Shown one piece after another: positions 49,086-58,578 of a DNA stretch of 64,000 nt. Each line of letters starts with the position of its first letter. The first letter of the stretch is position 1. A program made the position numbers and the translations under genes. This DNA is from Streptomyces sp. DH37 (GTDB lineage Bacteria > Actinomycetota > Actinomycetes > Streptomycetales > Streptomycetaceae): positions 87,893-151,892 of the forward strand of contig NZ_JARVKV010000010.1 of assembly GCF_029813835.1 (NCBI RefSeq), written 5' to 3'. Below the pieces are notes generated by a model. The model was not told the DNA's origin and searched no databases. It worked only from the letters and a program-made list of their open reading frames with translations.

Positions 49086-49879
49086 AACTCCACCAGCACG
49101 GCCGTCGCGTCGTCATGGGCCTTGCCGCGCGGGAAGGCCGTACCGGCGCGGTCGGCCGACTCGGCGGCGCGCACCCGCGCGACGAGCGACCGCGGCCCCT
49201 CCCCGCGGAGCACCGCCATCAGCGCGGTCCAGTCGCCCAGGCGGAAGGTCTCCGCCCAGCGCGTGACGCCGTCGCTCAACGCCGCCAGCGCGCGCACCCG
49301 TTCGCGGGGCGCGGAGCCCGTCACCGCGCGCCCGGCCACCGCCGGATCGGCCGCCGCCGTGAAGAAGCCGCCCTCCGCGTTGCGCAGGGCCTCCAGGTAC
49401 GCGGCGCGCTCGGCCGGGGGCAGCGCCCGCGCGGCGGGCCGCAGCCGGTCCAGCCGGGTGTCGAGCACGGGCGTCACCGCCCCGTCCGCGTCCTCCAGCA
49501 GCAGCGCCGAGTCGGAGAGCACCAGGTGCTCGACGGCCGATTCGTCCCAGCGGGCCAGCACCACCGTCGCCTGCGGGGTGCGGGAGTGAGAAAGGTCACA
49601 CCCCGGTCCGTGGGAGGAGGCGGTCCGCCCGATGGCGGCGGCGAGGCACTCGGCCAGCGTCATATCCCGCCGCGAACCGGACAGTTCGAGCAGCGCTCCG
49701 CCCAGGCGCGCCACGTACCAGGGGACGTCGTGCTCGCAGCCGGTGTCCCCGGGAGGGGGCGTCACGCCGTCCAGCACCACCAGCGCTCCGCCCCGCCCTG
49801 CCGCAGGTAGGGCTACCGACGCGTAGTCCTCGTTGGGGACCCGGGGGCTGCCCGGCTCGCTGGCCATCTCGATCCGCAT
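49082..49879 (-). CDS. PP2C-type protein phosphatase domain protein
   Basis: 265 aa. Divergent PPM motifs: PNEDYASV, VVLDGV, LSDSALL, ALSDGVTR and HDDATAVLVEF, including the metal-binding acidic residues. Probably a Ser/Thr phosphatase of a cytosolic signalling pathway; no kinase gene is adjacent. ATG 49879 is followed by an MRIEMA start. Confidence 0.8.
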   Translation of the reverse strand: MRIEMASEPGSPRVPNEDYASVALPAAGRGGALVVLDGVTPPPGDTGCEHDVPWYVARLGGALLELSGSRRDMTLAECLAAAIGRTASSHGPGCDLSHSRTPQATVVLARWDESAVEHLVLSDSALLLEDADGAVTPVLDTRLDRLRPAARALPPAERAAYLEALRNAEGGFFTAAADPAVAGRAVTGSAPRERVRALAALSDGVTRWAETFRLGDWTALMAVLRGEGPRSLVARVRAAESADRAGTAFPRGKAHDDATAVLVEF

Positions 49880-50287
49880 GCGCGCCAGTCTGCCGGAGCG
49901 GACCGGGGGAGGAGCCGGGCCGGGCGGGGGGCGGCGGACGGGGCCGCGCCGGCGGTGCGATCCGCGCTCCTTCGCCGGAGTTCTACCGGAATCTGGCTGT
50001 CCGTGAAACGGCGGGCGCGAATCTTTCCAAAACCGCGCGCGGATTTCCAACCCCCGGCCGGTGTGTGGCCAAACCGCCGCCGTCACCGGAGTTGTTCGGT
50101 AACTCCCTGGTGATGTTCACTCCTTCGGGTGGCCCGGCACGGAGACCGCCTCCGCTCCCACTGCAACGATGGAAACGTCGGTCGCCGCGAGCAGGCGCGG
50201 ACGGGCGGGGTACGGTCCCTTGCCGCGCACGTTGGACTGTCGCCTTCCGGACGCGTCCGGGACGGCGGAACGAGATTGCGAGCACGG
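49880..50287. promoter_or_regulatory. 408-base upstream region of the conservon
   Basis: No gene recognised. It holds the inverted repeat GGAGTT-GTTCGGT-AACTCC (50088-50106) with flanking CACC/GGTG partial pairing. No clear -10/-35 pair. Confidence 0.45.
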
Positions 50288-53176
50288 GTGGGGAAGAAGC
50301 GACACCGGAGCAGCCGGCAGGACCACCAGGACGGCACGGCCCCCACGCCGCCCCCCACGGGGCGCAGGGCGCGGGTGCGCAACAGGCTCCTCGCCTCCGT
50401 CGTCCTGTGCGCCGCCGCCGTACTCGCCGCGGGCGCGCCCGGCGTGGCCACCGCCTCGCGCGACCTGACCGACTCCCAGCGACTGGTCGACCGCGCCGGA
50501 CTGGGCCGCGGCGCCGTCTCGCTCTCCCACGCCCTCGCCGACGAGCGCGACGCCGTCGTCCGCTACATCGCCGCGGGCCGCACCACCCACGACGGTGAGG
50601 GGCTCACCGAGCGGGAGCGCGCCCGCGTGGACCGCGGCATCCGGGAGCTGAGCGCCGACGCGCCCGCCGACGTGCGGCGGCTGCTCGACGCCTTCCCCGA
50701 CACCCGCCGGCGGGCCGTGGCCGGGGAGAGCGGCGCCGTCGAGACCCACGAGGCGTACACCCAGCTCATCCAGTCCCTCAACAGCATCACCGCCGCCACC
50801 ACCCGCGCCCTGCCCGCCCGCGCCGAGAACGCGACGGCCGACGCGCTCCCCGACCTCGGCCGCGCGGTCGAGCAGGCCTCCGCCGCCCGCGGGCTGCTGC
50901 TCTCCGCGCTCGCCGCCCAGGGCGAGCAGCCGCGCCTGACCGCCGCCGCCCAGCAGGCGCACCTGCGCGAGCAGGCCGCCCTCGCCGACTTCGACCAGAC
51001 GGCCCTGGCCTCCGACCGCGACGCGTACGCCAGGACCGTCACCGGCACCGACGTGACGCTGGCCGAGCGCTATCTGGCCCGCCTCACCGACCAGCCGCGG
51101 CTGGACCACCAGGACCGGTCCCTGGACCGCGACCGGGTCGAGTCCGCGCTGACCGCCCGGGTGGACCGCATGCGCAGCATGGAGTCCTCGCTGGCGGCCG
51201 CCGAGGTGAAGCGGCTGGAGAGGCTGCGCGACGACGACCTGACCGCGCTGGAGCTGCGCATCGCCCTGCTGGGCGTCTGCCTGCTGCTCACGGTCGGCAT
51301 CAGCGTGCAGACCGCCCGCTCGATGGCCCGTCCGCTGGCCGTCCTGCGGCGCGGCGGCGAGCGGGTGGCCGCCGACCCGGTCGGCGAGGAGCCGGTGGCG
51401 TACACCGGCCGCAACGACGAGTTCGCCGACGTCGTACGCGCCGTCAACCGCCTGCGGGAGACCGCCGCCGCGCTCCACGAGCGGGCCGTCCGGGCCGAGG
51501 CCGCCGCCGGCTCCGCCGCGGCTCCCGCCCACCCGGCCTCCGCCGACCCGCGGGCCGCCGACCCGCGGGCCGCCGACCCCGCGCGCGAGACGGCCGCCGA
51601 ACTCGCCGCCGTGCGCGAGCGGCTGACCGCCCTGGCGGCCGAGCACGAGCGGCTGCTGCGCGAGCACGAGGCCGTGAAGGCCGCGGCCGGAGCCGCCGGG
51701 AGCGACGCCGCCGAGGGCACCGGAGGGGAGCGGCCGGAGTCCCGGCAGGGCGCCCCCCACGGCACGTACGTCCACCTCGCGCTGCGCACCCTGGGCCTGG
51801 TGGAGCGGCAGCTCACCCTCATCGAGTCCATGGAGCACGAGGAGAAGGAGCCGGACCGGCTCGCCACCCTCTTCAAGCTCGACCACCTCGCCACCCGGAT
51901 GCGCCGCCACAGCGAGAACCTGCTGCTCCTGGCCGGGGCCGAGCACACCACCGGCCATCTGGAGCCGGTGCCGCTGCTGGACGTGCTGCGCGCCGCGATC
52001 AGCGAGATCGAGCGCTACGAGCGCGTGGAGATCGCCGCGCTGCCCCCGCACGCCCAGGTGTCCGGCTCGGCCGCCGACGACGTCAGCCACCTGATCGCCG
52101 AGCTGGTGGACAACGCCACCGCCTTCTCGCCGCCGGACGCCGAGGTACGGCTGTCGGGCTGGATGCTGGAGAACGGCGAGATCATGCTCTCCGTCGAGGA
52201 CGAGGGCATCGGAGCGGCGCCCGAGCGGCTCGCCGAGCTGAACGCCAAGCTGGCCGAGGGCGCGTCCGCCGACCCGGAGGACGGGGACGTGCTGGGCATG
52301 GGCCTGTACGTGGTGGCCCGGCTCGCCGCGCGGCACGGCGTACGGGTGCAGCTGCGCGAGCAGAAGCAGGGCGGCATCGCCGCGGTCGCCGTCCTGCCGC
52401 GCGCCCTGCTGCCCGACCGCCCGATGCCCGGCGCCGCCGCGGGCCCCAAGGCCGCCGCCGCGGGCACGGTGCCGGCCCTGCCGGGCACGGTCGCCGAGGC
52501 CAACGGCAACGCGCTGCCGCCCCGCCCGGACCGCGTGCGGCCGGAGCCGGCCGGGGACGCGCCCGCGCCGGGCGCCGGCACCGCGGACGCCGCCGAGACC
52601 GCGCGGATCCCCCGGATCACCGAGCGCACCGCGCGGCCCGCACCGGCCGCCGGCGCGGGGAGCCCCGCCGGCGCCGCGGCCGCCGATGTCGCCGCCGACG
52701 TCGCCGAGGCCGCGGCCGACCCCGCGCGCGACGCCCTGGTCCGGGCCGCGGGGCCGTACTACATCGAGCCCGACGACCCCCGCGAGCACAGCCGGGCCCG
52801 GGACGAGACGCCGGTACCGGCGCCCGGAACCGTCCCCGCGCCGACGCCCGCGCCGACGTCCGCCCCCGCGCCGGAGGGCGAGCCCGCCCCGCGGACCGTC
52901 ACCGCCAAGGGACTCCCCAAGCGGACGCCCCGGACGGTGGAGACCGGGGTCGACGTCCCCCGCCACCGCACGGGCGGGCTGAGGGCCGAGGAGCTGCGCA
53001 GGCGGCTCGGCGGCTTCCAGCAGGGCGCCCGGGACGGCCAGCGCGACGCGGAGGCCCAGATCGCCGCCGAGGAGAACGGCGGCGGACCGGGCGGCACACC
53101 GAACGGGACCGGCCGGAGCGAGGGCCGGGCAGGGTCGACGGACACGGGTGGCACTGTCGAGGAGGCACGGAAGTGA
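50288..53176 (+). CDS. cvnA: Conservon sensor histidine kinase-like protein (CvnA)
   Basis: About 962 aa. A membrane segment near residue 45 (LLASVVLCAAAVLAAGAP), an extracytoplasmic nitrate-sensor-like domain (about 60-310), a second segment (LLGVCLLLTVGISVQTARSM), HAMP, coiled coil, and a GHKL ATPase (ELVDNATAFSPPDAEVRL, DEGIGAAPERL, GLYVVARLA). I see no typical phospho-acceptor H-box before the ATPase. The C-terminal 200 residues are Ala/Pro-rich and disordered. The start is uncertain: GTG 50288 or TTG 50276. First of a coupled set ending with a GTPase. Confidence 0.88.
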   Translation: MGKKRHRSSRQDHQDGTAPTPPPTGRRARVRNRLLASVVLCAAAVLAAGAPGVATASRDLTDSQRLVDRAGLGRGAVSLSHALADERDAVVRYIAAGRTTHDGEGLTERERARVDRGIRELSADAPADVRRLLDAFPDTRRRAVAGESGAVETHEAYTQLIQSLNSITAATTRALPARAENATADALPDLGRAVEQASAARGLLLSALAAQGEQPRLTAAAQQAHLREQAALADFDQTALASDRDAYARTVTGTDVTLAERYLARLTDQPRLDHQDRSLDRDRVESALTARVDRMRSMESSLAAAEVKRLERLRDDDLTALELRIALLGVCLLLTVGISVQTARSMARPLAVLRRGGERVAADPVGEEPVAYTGRNDEFADVVRAVNRLRETAAALHERAVRAEAAAGSAAAPAHPASADPRAADPRAADPARETAAELAAVRERLTALAAEHERLLREHEAVKAAAGAAGSDAAEGTGGERPESRQGAPHGTYVHLALRTLGLVERQLTLIESMEHEEKEPDRLATLFKLDHLATRMRRHSENLLLLAGAEHTTGHLEPVPLLDVLRAAISEIERYERVEIAALPPHAQVSGSAADDVSHLIAELVDNATAFSPPDAEVRLSGWMLENGEIMLSVEDEGIGAAPERLAELNAKLAEGASADPEDGDVLGMGLYVVARLAARHGVRVQLREQKQGGIAAVAVLPRALLPDRPMPGAAAGPKAAAAGTVPALPGTVAEANGNALPPRPDRVRPEPAGDAPAPGAGTADAAETARIPRITERTARPAPAAGAGSPAGAAAADVAADVAEAAADPARDALVRAAGPYYIEPDDPREHSRARDETPVPAPGTVPAPTPAPTSAPAPEGEPAPRTVTAKGLPKRTPRTVETGVDVPRHRTGGLRAEELRRRLGGFQQGARDGQRDAEAQIAAEENGGGPGGTPNGTGRSEGRAGSTDTGGTVEEARK

Positions 53177-53727
53177 ACGCGCCCACCACCGCACACACGC
53201 CCAGCAGGCAGGCGCGCAACCTGCGCTGGCTGCTGGCCAACCTGGTCGACGAGGTGCCCGGCGTACGGTCCGTCGCCGTGGTGTCCTCCGACGGACTGCT
53301 CCTGCTCTCCTCCGACCCGGGCCGGACCGCCGAGCCCGCCGACGGCCGGGACCGCGAGGAGCACGGCGGCGGGGAGCGCGGGGACGCCGGCGCCCCGCGC
53401 CGGGAGCCCGGGGGGCGGCCCGACCGGGGCCCCAGGGGCTCCGGCGCCGATCTGGCCACCATCGTCTCCGGCCTCGGCTCCCTCACCCAGGGCGCGTCGA
53501 AGCTGATGGACGCCGGCGCCGTCAAGCAGACCATGGTCGCCATGGACGAGGGCAGCCTGTTCGTGATGTCGATCAGCGACGGCTCGCTGCTCGGCGTCCA
53601 CGCCGCACCCGACTGCGACATGAGCGTCGTCGCGTACCACATGGCCCTCTTCGTCGGCCGGGCCGGGCACGTCCTCACCCCCGAACTCCGCACCGAACTG
53701 CGCACGTCGATGGAGCTGGACCAGTGA
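53173..53727 (+). CDS. cvnB: Conservon Roadblock/LC7 protein (CvnB)
   Basis: 184 aa; relatives are about 140 aa. The Roadblock fold is visible at both ends (WLLANLVDEVPGVRSVAVVS; KQTMVAMDEGSLFVMSISDGSLLGVHA), but a charged Gly/Arg/Asp-rich insert of about 45 residues (about 50-93) interrupts it. It probably acts as regulator of the GTPase CvnD. Its GTG overlaps the cvnA stop by four bases. Confidence 0.9.
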   Translation: MNAPTTAHTPSRQARNLRWLLANLVDEVPGVRSVAVVSSDGLLLLSSDPGRTAEPADGRDREEHGGGERGDAGAPRREPGGRPDRGPRGSGADLATIVSGLGSLTQGASKLMDAGAVKQTMVAMDEGSLFVMSISDGSLLGVHAAPDCDMSVVAYHMALFVGRAGHVLTPELRTELRTSMELDQ

Positions 53728-54113
53728 CTTCCCACAGCCCGCTGCCCGTACGCAAACCCGCGCGTGTGCGCCCCTACTCCCTGACCGGCGGACGCACCCG
53801 CTTCGGGCACGTCCTGCTGGTGGAGACCCTCGTCGCCGCCATCGAGGCCCCCGAGGCCCGCCTGGAGCTGACCTCGGGAGGCCTGCGCGACCGCGTGATG
53901 CCCGAGATGAGGGCCATCGTCGAGCTGTGCCGCCGGATGCGCTCGGTGGCCGAGATCGCCGCCCGCCTCCGGATGCCGCTGGGCGTGGTGCGCGTGCTGC
54001 TCAGCGACCTCGCCGACCAGGGCCGCATCCGGGTCTACGGCACCGGCTACGACAACGACCGCCCCGACCGCGCGCTGCTGGAGAGGGTGCTGGGTGGGCT
54101 CCGCAGACTCTGA
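53724..54113 (+). CDS. cvnC: Conservon DUF742 protein (CvnC)
   Basis: 129 aa, DUF742: VRPYSLTGGRTRF at the start and a winged-helix-like IAARLRMPLGVVRVLLSDLADQGRI. Works with the GTPase and Roadblock partners at the membrane kinase. GTG 53724 overlaps the cvnB stop. Confidence 0.9.
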   Translation: MTSHSPLPVRKPARVRPYSLTGGRTRFGHVLLVETLVAAIEAPEARLELTSGGLRDRVMPEMRAIVELCRRMRSVAEIAARLRMPLGVVRVLLSDLADQGRIRVYGTGYDNDRPDRALLERVLGGLRRL

Positions 54114-54801
54114 CGCCCCGCACCCCGCCCGGTGCCGTGCGGGGCGCCTCGACACCGACCGACGAAGACACCGAGAAAGACCCGTGGTGGACGCCGTGAA
54201 CGACCCGGCAGAGAGCGACGAGAAGCTCCAGCCCTGGCAGGAGGAGCGCGGACGCGCCCCCATCTCCGTCAAGATCGTGGTGGCGGGGGGCTTCGGCGTG
54301 GGCAAGACGACCTTCGTGGGCTCGGTCTCCGAGATCGAACCGCTGACCACCGAGGCGGTGATGACCCAGGCGAGCGAGGGCACCGACGACCTCACCGCCA
54401 CCCCGGAGAAGACCACGACCACGGTCGCCATGGACTTCGGCCGCGTCACCCTCGACTCCGACCTGGTGCTGTACCTGTTCGGCACCCCCGGCCAGCAGCG
54501 CTTCTGGTTCATGTGGGACGACCTGGTGCGCGGCGCGATCGGCGCGGTGGTGATGGCCGACACCCGGCGGCTGGAGGACTGCTTCCCGGCGCTCGACTAC
54601 TTCGAGAGCTGCGCCCTGCCCTACGTCGTGGCCGTCAACCACTTCGAGGGGACGGAGTACTACGAGGCCGAGGACGTGCGCGAGGCGCTGTCCGTCCCCG
54701 ACCGCGTGCCCGTCGTCGTCATGGACGCGCGCAAACGGGACACGGTCGTCGACTCGCTGACGGCGCTCGTCGGCCACGCGCTGGACCTCACCCCCGCCTG
54801 A
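54094..54801 (+). CDS. cvnD: Conservon small GTPase (CvnD)
   Basis: 235 aa. P-loop GGFGVGKTTF, switch region TTTTVAMDFGR, and FGTPGQQRFWFMWDDLVRGAIGAV (G3). The G4 motif is VNHFEG rather than NKxD, as in this family. GTG 54094 follows GGAGAGG and overlaps cvnC by 20 bases; GTG 54184 would drop a 30-residue Arg/Pro-rich tail. Predicted molecular switch of the conservon complex. Confidence 0.9.
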   Translation: MGSADSDAPHPARCRAGRLDTDRRRHRERPVVDAVNDPAESDEKLQPWQEERGRAPISVKIVVAGGFGVGKTTFVGSVSEIEPLTTEAVMTQASEGTDDLTATPEKTTTTVAMDFGRVTLDSDLVLYLFGTPGQQRFWFMWDDLVRGAIGAVVMADTRRLEDCFPALDYFESCALPYVVAVNHFEGTEYYEAEDVREALSVPDRVPVVVMDARKRDTVVDSLTALVGHALDLTPA

Positions 54802-54881
54802 CCGGCGGCCCCGTCCCGCGTCCCACCAGCCCCCACACCCAGGCACCCCACAGTACCCAGGCACCCCAGGGGAGAACCGCC

Positions 54882-56135
54882 ATGCGGAAGATACTCATCG
54901 TCGGAGCCGGCCAGTCCGGCCTCCAGCTCGCGCTCGGCCTCCAGTCGCACGGTTACGAGGTCACCGTGATGTCGAACCGCACGGCGGACGAGATCCGCGG
55001 CGGCCGGGTCATGTCGACCCAGTGCATGTTCGACCAGGCCCTCCAGCACGAGCGCGACCTGGAGATCAACTTCTGGGAGGACCAGAGCCCGCGGACCGAG
55101 GGCCTGGGCGTCTCGGTCGTCGGCCCCGACGGCCCCGGGGGGATCCCCACGCGCCCCGTCGACTGGGTGGGCCGGCTGGACGGCTACGCGCAGTCGATCG
55201 ACCAGCGCGTGAAGATGGCCGGCTGGCTGGAGACCTTCGCCCAGCGCGGCGGCCAGCTCGTCATCCACGGCGCGACCGTCTCCGACCTGGACTTCTTCGC
55301 CCGCACCTACGACCTGGTGCTCGTCGCGGCGGGCAAGGGCGAGCTGGTGACGATGTTCGAGCGCGACGCCTCGCGCTCCCCGTACGACAAGCCGCAGCGC
55401 GCCCTGGCGGTGTCCTACGTGCACGGCCTGGAGCGGCGTCCGGAGCACCCGGAGATGCTGGCGGTGCGCTTCAACCTGGTGCCGGGCGTCGGCGAGCTGT
55501 TCATGATCCCCGGCTACACCGTCTCCGGCCCCTGCGACATCATGTTCTGGGAGGGCGTCCCCGGCGGTCCGCTGGACGTCTTCCAGGGCGTCAAGGACCC
55601 GGCCGAGCACCTGGACCTCACGCTGGAGCTGATGAGGCGCTTCACCCCGTGGGAGTACGAGCGGGCCCGCAAGGTCGAGCTGACCGACGCGGGCGGCACG
55701 CTCGCCGGCCGCTACGCGCCGACCGTCCGCAAGCCGGTCGGCCGCCTCCCCTCGGGCGGCGCGGTGCTGGGCGTGGCGGACGTGGTGGTGGCCAACGACC
55801 CGATCACCGGCCAGGGCTCCAACACCGCCTCCAAGTGCGCCGCCACCTACCTGGCCGCCATCCTGGAGCGCGGCGACGAGCCGTTCGACGAGGAGTGGAT
55901 GCGGGCCACGTTCGAGCGCTTCTGGGAGGACACGGCCCGGCACGTCACCAAGTGGTCGAACGGCCTGCTGGCGCCGCCGCCGGAGCACGTGCTGCAGCTG
56001 ATCGGCGCGGGCATGGAGCACCAGGAGCTGGCGGACCGTTTCGCCAACGCCTTCAGCGACCCGTCCGACCTGGAGAACTGGTTCTTCGACCCGGAGAAGG
56101 CCCGGGCGTACCTGGCGAGCCTGGCCTCCGCCTGA
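54882..56135 (+). CDS. FAD monooxygenase, styrene monooxygenase (StyA)-like
   Basis: 417 aa. Dinucleotide loop ILIVGAGQSGLQLALGL, mid-sequence IHGATVSDLDFFARTYDLVLVAAGKGE, and C-terminal NDPITGQGSNTASKCAATYLA typical of StyA-type epoxidases, which take reduced FAD from a separate reductase. No reductase gene is near. AGGGGAG precedes ATG 54882. It follows the conservon by 80 bases on the same strand, so it may be its output or a co-regulated passenger. Confidence 0.88.
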   Translation: MRKILIVGAGQSGLQLALGLQSHGYEVTVMSNRTADEIRGGRVMSTQCMFDQALQHERDLEINFWEDQSPRTEGLGVSVVGPDGPGGIPTRPVDWVGRLDGYAQSIDQRVKMAGWLETFAQRGGQLVIHGATVSDLDFFARTYDLVLVAAGKGELVTMFERDASRSPYDKPQRALAVSYVHGLERRPEHPEMLAVRFNLVPGVGELFMIPGYTVSGPCDIMFWEGVPGGPLDVFQGVKDPAEHLDLTLELMRRFTPWEYERARKVELTDAGGTLAGRYAPTVRKPVGRLPSGGAVLGVADVVVANDPITGQGSNTASKCAATYLAAILERGDEPFDEEWMRATFERFWEDTARHVTKWSNGLLAPPPEHVLQLIGAGMEHQELADRFANAFSDPSDLENWFFDPEKARAYLASLASA

Positions 56136-56187
56136 GACCCCGGCCGTCCGGCCCGCCTCCCCGGCCGTCCGGCCCGTCGCACCCGCC

Positions 56188-56886
56188 TCACCAGCCGTGC
56201 TGCGCCGCCTCGGCGCGGCGCAGCGCGGCCAGTTCCCCGTCGCTCAGGGAGGCGAGCCGCCGCTCGACCTCCGCCAGCAGCCGCCCGGCCTCCTCCCGCC
56301 GCCGTCCGCTGTCCGCGGCGAGCGTGTGCTGCCGGTCCAGGGCGTCGCGCGCACGGCTCGCGAGCCGGTCCAGCCGCCGCTCCTCGGCCGACAGCCGCGC
56401 CGCGGCCGAGGCCCGGCGCGCGGACATCCGGTCCAGCACCCGCCCGTGCTCCAGCACCTCCCGCACCTCCCGCTCGTCGCGGCCCAGCAGCAGCCGCACG
56501 GAGACCGGGAGCACTCCGGACGAGCCCCGGTACTGCTGCCGGGCGAGCCGTCCGGCCTCGTCGCGGGCCCGGGCCAGCCGTACGCGGGTGTCCGCCAGTT
56601 CGCGCTGGAGCCGGTCGACCTTCCCGCGCCGCTCCGCCAGCTCCCGCTCGGTGACGCGGTGCGCCGCGCCGGCCGTCTCGGCCCGCCGGTACAGGTCCCG
56701 CATCCGGGTGAGGAGTTCGCTGACCGGCTCGCCCCCCGCCCCGCCCGGGAGCGGCGGCGCGTCCGCGGCGGCGGCCGGTCCCGGTGCGAGGGCGACCGCC
56801 GCGGTGGTCACCGCCGCGACCACCGCCCGCACCGGACGGCCCCGCAGCAGGCGGCCCCACGGCAGACGACCCCGCGCCCTCGACAC
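56188..56886 (-). CDS. Secreted coiled-coil protein without an enzymatic domain
   Basis: 232 aa. An Arg-rich signal peptide ends near AAAADAPP (about residue 43), then almost the entire mature protein is coiled coil rich in Arg, Glu, Leu and Ala. The layout equals the N-terminal half of Streptomyces NlpC/P60 hydrolases, but no NlpC/P60 Cys-His domain follows. GTG start. It may be an activator or scaffold at the wall, or a truncated hydrolase. Confidence 0.78.
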   Translation of the reverse strand: MSRARGRLPWGRLLRGRPVRAVVAAVTTAAVALAPGPAAAADAPPLPGGAGGEPVSELLTRMRDLYRRAETAGAAHRVTERELAERRGKVDRLQRELADTRVRLARARDEAGRLARQQYRGSSGVLPVSVRLLLGRDEREVREVLEHGRVLDRMSARRASAAARLSAEERRLDRLASRARDALDRQHTLAADSGRRREEAGRLLAEVERRLASLSDGELAALRRAEAAQHGW

Positions 56887-57037
56887 CGGCCCACCTCCGC
56901 GCTCCGCACCGTTCCACAGGGCTCCTGCGGCGATCGTGGCACGCGGGGCCGCGGCCGGCCTCCGGGCCGGTGCGCGGATGCGGCGATCGCCGTAACCGCG
57001 GCACCGGCCGGGTGAACCGGGCGGGCGGCCGGACCCG

Positions 57038-58315
57038 TCAGACGGGCCGCTTGACCGTGACCGTCAGCGCCCAGTCGGAGGGCCGCTCGGTGTACATCAC
57101 CGCGCCCGCCAGGTCACCCTCCTCGGTGGGCGTGACGTCGTCGTAGGGGAAGGCGTACCCGCGTCCGTCGGCCGCCAGCTCGTGCACCAGCCGCGCGTAC
57201 TCGTACCGCGGGCCGTGGGTGTAGAACTGCGCGGAGGTCGCGTCGGGCTGCGAGGGGTTGCTCAGCAGCGTGGTGCGGCAGAACGCGGCGCCCAGCACGG
57301 CGGCGACGCGCCCCTGCTGGGTGGCGTTGATCCCGTGGAGGGTGCCGTCGCAGCCGAAGATGTCGGCCTCGGCGGTCGTGCCGGCCGTCCCCGGCTTGGC
57401 GAAGGAGTTCGGGGAGCCGTCCGTGATGCCCTCGAAGACCAGCCGGTCGCCGTGGGTCCGGCCGACCACGGTCTTCCCCGGCCACACGTCGCCCAGGGCG
57501 ATCCGCAGGTCCCTGCCGCCGTCGGCGCGGTAGGCGTGCCAGACCTCGTCGACGTAGGACCGGTAGTGCCCGGCGAACACCTCCGTGCCCAGGCCCGGGA
57601 GCTTGGCGGGGCTGGAGACCCGCACCAGCCGGTCCCCGTCGTACAGCGCGCACCTGCCCCAGTCGCCGCCGGCCTGCCGCAGCCGCTCGGCCAGCGCGGC
57701 GGTCCCGCCGGCGGGCATGCCGCCGACGTGCTGCACCGCCCCGCTGCCGGGGGTGAGGGTGAGGGAGATCGGGAGGGCGACGCCGTCCACGCAGGTGATG
57801 TTCCCCCAGATCCCGCTGGGGTTGTAGGTGAACTCGCAGTAGTCCCACGCGGTGCGGTACGAGGCGTCGGCGGGGTTGGCGGCCGACGGCTGGACGAGGG
57901 CGCCCGCGGCGCCGCCCGCGTTGGGGTTGGCGAAGAAGGAGACGCTCTCCCCGAGCGAGACGTACGCCCGCCCGCCGGTGAGGTGGTCGTTCAGGGGGAT
58001 GTCCCGGTCGAACGGGATCCGGCGCGAGGCCAGGAAACCGCTCAGGTCGTGCATCCGCTCGGCCGGGTTGGGGATCGGGTCCAGGCGGCCGGTGGAGGGG
58101 TTGAGGAAGCCCTGCCCGCCGCCGGGGACGTCGGCGTGCACGTAGGCGAAAGCGGTGGACCGGCCGGTCTCGTTGACGAAGCGCACGGTCGGCGCGGCCG
58201 CCGCCGTACGCGCGGGGGAGTCGGCGGCGAAGCCGGAGGACGTGGCGGCGTAGCCGATGACGGGGGCCGAGACGGCGGCCGCGGACAGACCGAGGAACCT
58301 TCTGCGTGACACCAC
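57038..58315 (-). CDS. Tat-exported GH64 endo-beta-1,3-glucanase
   Basis: 425 aa. The start GTG 58315 is fixed by AGGAGA eight bases upstream and gives a Tat signal VVSRRRFLGLSAAAV. The mature domain matches glycoside hydrolase family 64 (laminaripentaose-producing), with FVNETGRSTAFAYVHAD, DYCEFTYNPSGIWGNIT and DIFGCDGTLHGINATQQGRV. It would attack fungal or algal beta-glucan outside the cell. A 12-bp palindrome lies 144 bases upstream. Confidence 0.88.
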   Translation of the reverse strand: MVSRRRFLGLSAAAVSAPVIGYAATSSGFAADSPARTAAAAPTVRFVNETGRSTAFAYVHADVPGGGQGFLNPSTGRLDPIPNPAERMHDLSGFLASRRIPFDRDIPLNDHLTGGRAYVSLGESVSFFANPNAGGAAGALVQPSAANPADASYRTAWDYCEFTYNPSGIWGNITCVDGVALPISLTLTPGSGAVQHVGGMPAGGTAALAERLRQAGGDWGRCALYDGDRLVRVSSPAKLPGLGTEVFAGHYRSYVDEVWHAYRADGGRDLRIALGDVWPGKTVVGRTHGDRLVFEGITDGSPNSFAKPGTAGTTAEADIFGCDGTLHGINATQQGRVAAVLGAAFCRTTLLSNPSQPDATSAQFYTHGPRYEYARLVHELAADGRGYAFPYDDVTPTEEGDLAGAVMYTERPSDWALTVTVKRPV

Positions 58316-58458
58316 GGTGGGGATCTCCTGACGGACGTGGTAATGGCATGTGCACGACATGCATGGCCGTGCGTCCGGCCGCCACCCGAGGCGGGTGGGG
58401 CGAAGGCCGGATGGGGCCACTGTGGTGAGACCGCGTTCAAAGGTCAAGACTTCTGCCA

Positions 58459-58470
58459 GAGAGCGCTCTC
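58459..58470. promoter_or_regulatory. LacI-type palindrome upstream of the GH64 gene
   Basis: GAGAGCGCTCTC is a perfect palindrome with the AGCGCT core typical of LacI-family operators such as CebR (TGGGAGCGCTCCCA). A minus-strand TTGACC (58449-58444) lies next to it. A local sugar-responsive repressor is inferred; no LacI gene is in the window. Confidence 0.6.
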
Positions 58471-58578
58471 ATTTAAGGTTCGCTTACAACTCCTGAAAGA
58501 TCAGGGCGAGATGAGGCCGCCCGGTGCGTCCCGTGCGCCGGGATCCACCCGGCCTGCCCGGGGCGTGCGGACCGGAAC

